Shown here: positions 22,957-24,205 of the stretch, one piece after another
How the letters are laid out: each line of letters opens with the position of its first letter
Numbering within the stretch: position 1 is the stretch's first letter
NCBI GenBank assembly: GCA_004557905.1
Contig: SFFH01000039.1
Location: forward strand, 1-24,205
Length of the DNA stretch: 24,205 bases
Source of the DNA: Clostridiales bacterium
GTDB lineage: Bacteria > Bacillota > Clostridia > Christensenellales > Aristaeellaceae
Direction: 5' to 3'
Position numbers and translations under genes: made by a program
The notes under the pieces: model-generated
Told to the model about the DNA's origin: nothing
The model's input: the letters and a program-made list of their open reading frames with translations, nothing else
Database searches by the model: none

Positions 22957-22975
22957 CGAAAAGAGCATAAAGCAA

Positions 22976-23008
22976 AAGAAGGAAGATGATTTGTCTTCCT
23001 TCTTTTCA
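22976..23008 (+). terminator. Terminator of the small-protein operon
   Basis: AAGAAGGAAGA (22976-22986) pairs with TCTTCCTTCTT (22994-23004) over 11 bases with a 7-base loop, followed by TTCATTT. The T-run is short but the stem is strong. Confidence 0.75.
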
Positions 23009-23053
23009 TTTGATTCGGACTGCTTCCAAATGCCAACTTCGCAAACCAAACCC

Positions 23054-23100
23054 GTTTCAATCGTAGGCTGCTGCGCAGCCTGCTCTGAAACTACCTTTTT
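23054..23100 (+). terminator. Hairpin with T-run, terminator-like
   Basis: GTTTCA (23054-23059) and TGAAAC (23086-23091) enclose AGGCTGC-TGC-GCAGCCT (23065-23081), followed by TACCTTTTT. It may back up the preceding terminator. Confidence 0.5.
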
Positions 23101-23117
23101 CTGATATAATGGATACG

Positions 23118-23184
23118 TTGGGGCCGCAGGCCCCAAACCCTGCCTGAGGGATTCCATCCCTCAGACTCCCTTCTTCGCTTCGCG
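23118..23184 (+). repeat. Dispersed hairpin repeat, copy C
   Basis: TTGGGGCC-GCA-GGCCCCAA (23118-23136), then CTGAGGGAT-TCC-ATCCCTCAG, then CCCTTCTTCGCTTCGCG (23168-23184). A TGATATAAT extended -10 sequence (23102-23110) lies just upstream. It sits between the small-protein operon and the convergent MATE gene and may help end the MATE transcript. Confidence 0.85.
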
Positions 23185-23202
23185 CTGATCTTCCCATCTT
23201 TT

Positions 23203-24205
23203 TTATTCAAGCTGTTTGGCAACCGTCCTGTACCTGAAATAGGCGTACAGCAGCATGAAGCTCCAGCCGATTGCGCACGCCAGCGCCGCGCCGGAGATGC
23301 CCACGCGCGGCACCAGCAGGTACACGACGAGCGTGCGGATGGAAATCTGGATGAACGTGGCGACGAGCGTCGTCTTCATCTCGCCCATACCGCGAAAAAA
23401 GCCCTGGATGCCGTTGGTCATGCCGGGCAGGATGTAGAAAAACGCCATCAGCGACAGGTAATCGACGCCCATCGCCACCATCTGCGCGCTGTCCTGCGCG
23501 GCAAACAGATGCATCACCGGCTGCTTGACCAGCTGCACGACCAGCAGGATCAGCACGCCGTACACGGCCTCCAGCCGCATGCCCACGCGCAGCGTCTCCT
23601 TCACGCGCATCTTCTGCCCCGCGCCGCGGTTCTGCGCCGCGCAGGTCATCATCGCGGCGGAAATGCTCTGCTCGGGGATGCACGCGAAGTCGTCCACGCG
23701 GCTGACGGCGTTGAACGCCGCGATCACCGCGACGCCCTGCGCGTTGATGACGCTCTGGATGAGCACCTTGCCCACCGGCTGGCAGGCCTGCTGCAGCGCC
23801 GTGATGGAGCCGCTTGACAGCGTTTCCCGCAGCAGCGCCCGGTCGATGCGCAAATCGCCGCGCGACAGCCGCAGCATCGGCACGCTCCGCTGCATGCGCC
23901 GCAGGCACAGCAGGCAGCTCACCGCCTGCGCGATCACCGTGGCCAGGCCCGCGCCCGCCACGCCCCACCGGAGCCCGGCGATGAACACCACGTCCAGGCA
24001 GCCATTGAGCACCGAGGAGAGCGCCAGGTACACAACCGACGTGCGGGAATCGCCCACGCTGCGCAGGCTGGCAGAGAGAATGTTGTACTGGAAGGTGAAC
24101 AGGAAGCCCACGAAGATGATCCGCAGGTAGACCGTCGCCATGGAAAGGATCTCGTCCGGAACGTTGAGCAGCCGAAGGATGCCGCCGGCGAGCAGCAGCC
24201 CCAGC
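23203..24205 (-). CDS. MATE family efflux transporter, 5' end outside the window
   Basis: The frame stays open to the window edge, so the gene is incomplete. 333 residues of the C-terminal three quarters are present. It begins at the edge with LGLLLAGGILRLLNVPDEIL, a typical MATE segment, followed by many membrane helices. Family motifs are FTFQYNILSASLRSVGDSRT and PGMTNGIQGFFRGMGEMKTT. It is not close to the MATE protein at 15127. The stop is 23203-23205. No T-tailed terminator is seen on the minus strand other than the hairpins of repeat copy C. Confidence 0.93.
   Translation of the reverse strand, partial: LGLLLAGGILRLLNVPDEILSMATVYLRIIFVGFLFTFQYNILSASLRSVGDSRTSVVYLALSSVLNGCLDVVFIAGLRWGVAGAGLATVIAQAVSCLLCLRRMQRSVPMLRLSRGDLRIDRALLRETLSSGSITALQQACQPVGKVLIQSVINAQGVAVIAAFNAVSRVDDFACIPEQSISAAMMTCAAQNRGAGQKMRVKETLRVGMRLEAVYGVLILLVVQLVKQPVMHLFAAQDSAQMVAMGVDYLSLMAFFYILPGMTNGIQGFFRGMGEMKTTLVATFIQISIRTLVVYLLVPRVGISGAALACAIGWSFMLLYAYFRYRTVAKQLE

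Overview
The window looks like chromosomal DNA of a GC-rich member of the Clostridia (Bacillota). The basis is strong GGAGG-type ribosome binding sites, TTGACA/TATAAT promoters with 16-18 base spacers, a Gram-positive LexA box, many T-tailed hairpin terminators, and proteins of clostridial type (Y-family polymerase, DUF2974-like hydrolase, DUF4397 protein, MATE transporters). No ribosomal RNA is present, so genus or species cannot be given.

Layout. 1-3125: arginine genes argG and argH, with a structured intergenic repeat between them. 3126-3445: non-coding, with a 65-base hairpin, an inverted-repeat unit and a two-way terminator. 3446-7158: an AT-richer integrated element of about 3.7 kb bounded by 45-bp perfect direct repeats, inserted in the 3' half of a tRNA-Trp gene. 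It carries small genes, a serine resolvase, two promoter-like repeats and a tyrosine integrase, and it supplies a terminator for the rebuilt tRNA. 7201-9017: tRNA-Trp promoter, then an SOS-controlled dinB and a small conserved companion gene. 9110-10883: a DUF4397 protein and, convergent, a DUF2974-like serine hydrolase. 11158-14085: two esterase-fold enzymes and an ATP-grasp ligase, probably one operon. 14218-17168: another alpha/beta hydrolase, a MATE transporter and a secreted small protein. 17281-17480: a short RNA candidate overlapping an opposite-strand small ORF. 17668-22072: murI, prfC (RF3) and typA (BipA). 22387-23008: an operon-like set of three very small proteins (41, 47 and 37 codons), each with a strong ribosome binding site, behind a structured leader. 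23203 to the window edge: a second MATE transporter, incomplete.

How the genes work together. argG/argH carry out the last two steps of arginine synthesis. dinB with its LexA box is a DNA-damage response unit. prfC and typA encode related translational GTPases placed side by side. The two esterases plus ATP-grasp enzyme look like one small-molecule pathway of unknown product.

The least explained items are the three-peptide operon, the esterase/ATP-grasp operon, the minimal tRNA-Trp element and a family of modular hairpin repeats (three copies here, at 1573, 20230 and 23118). All functional statements are read from sequence motifs and family knowledge; no database search was run.
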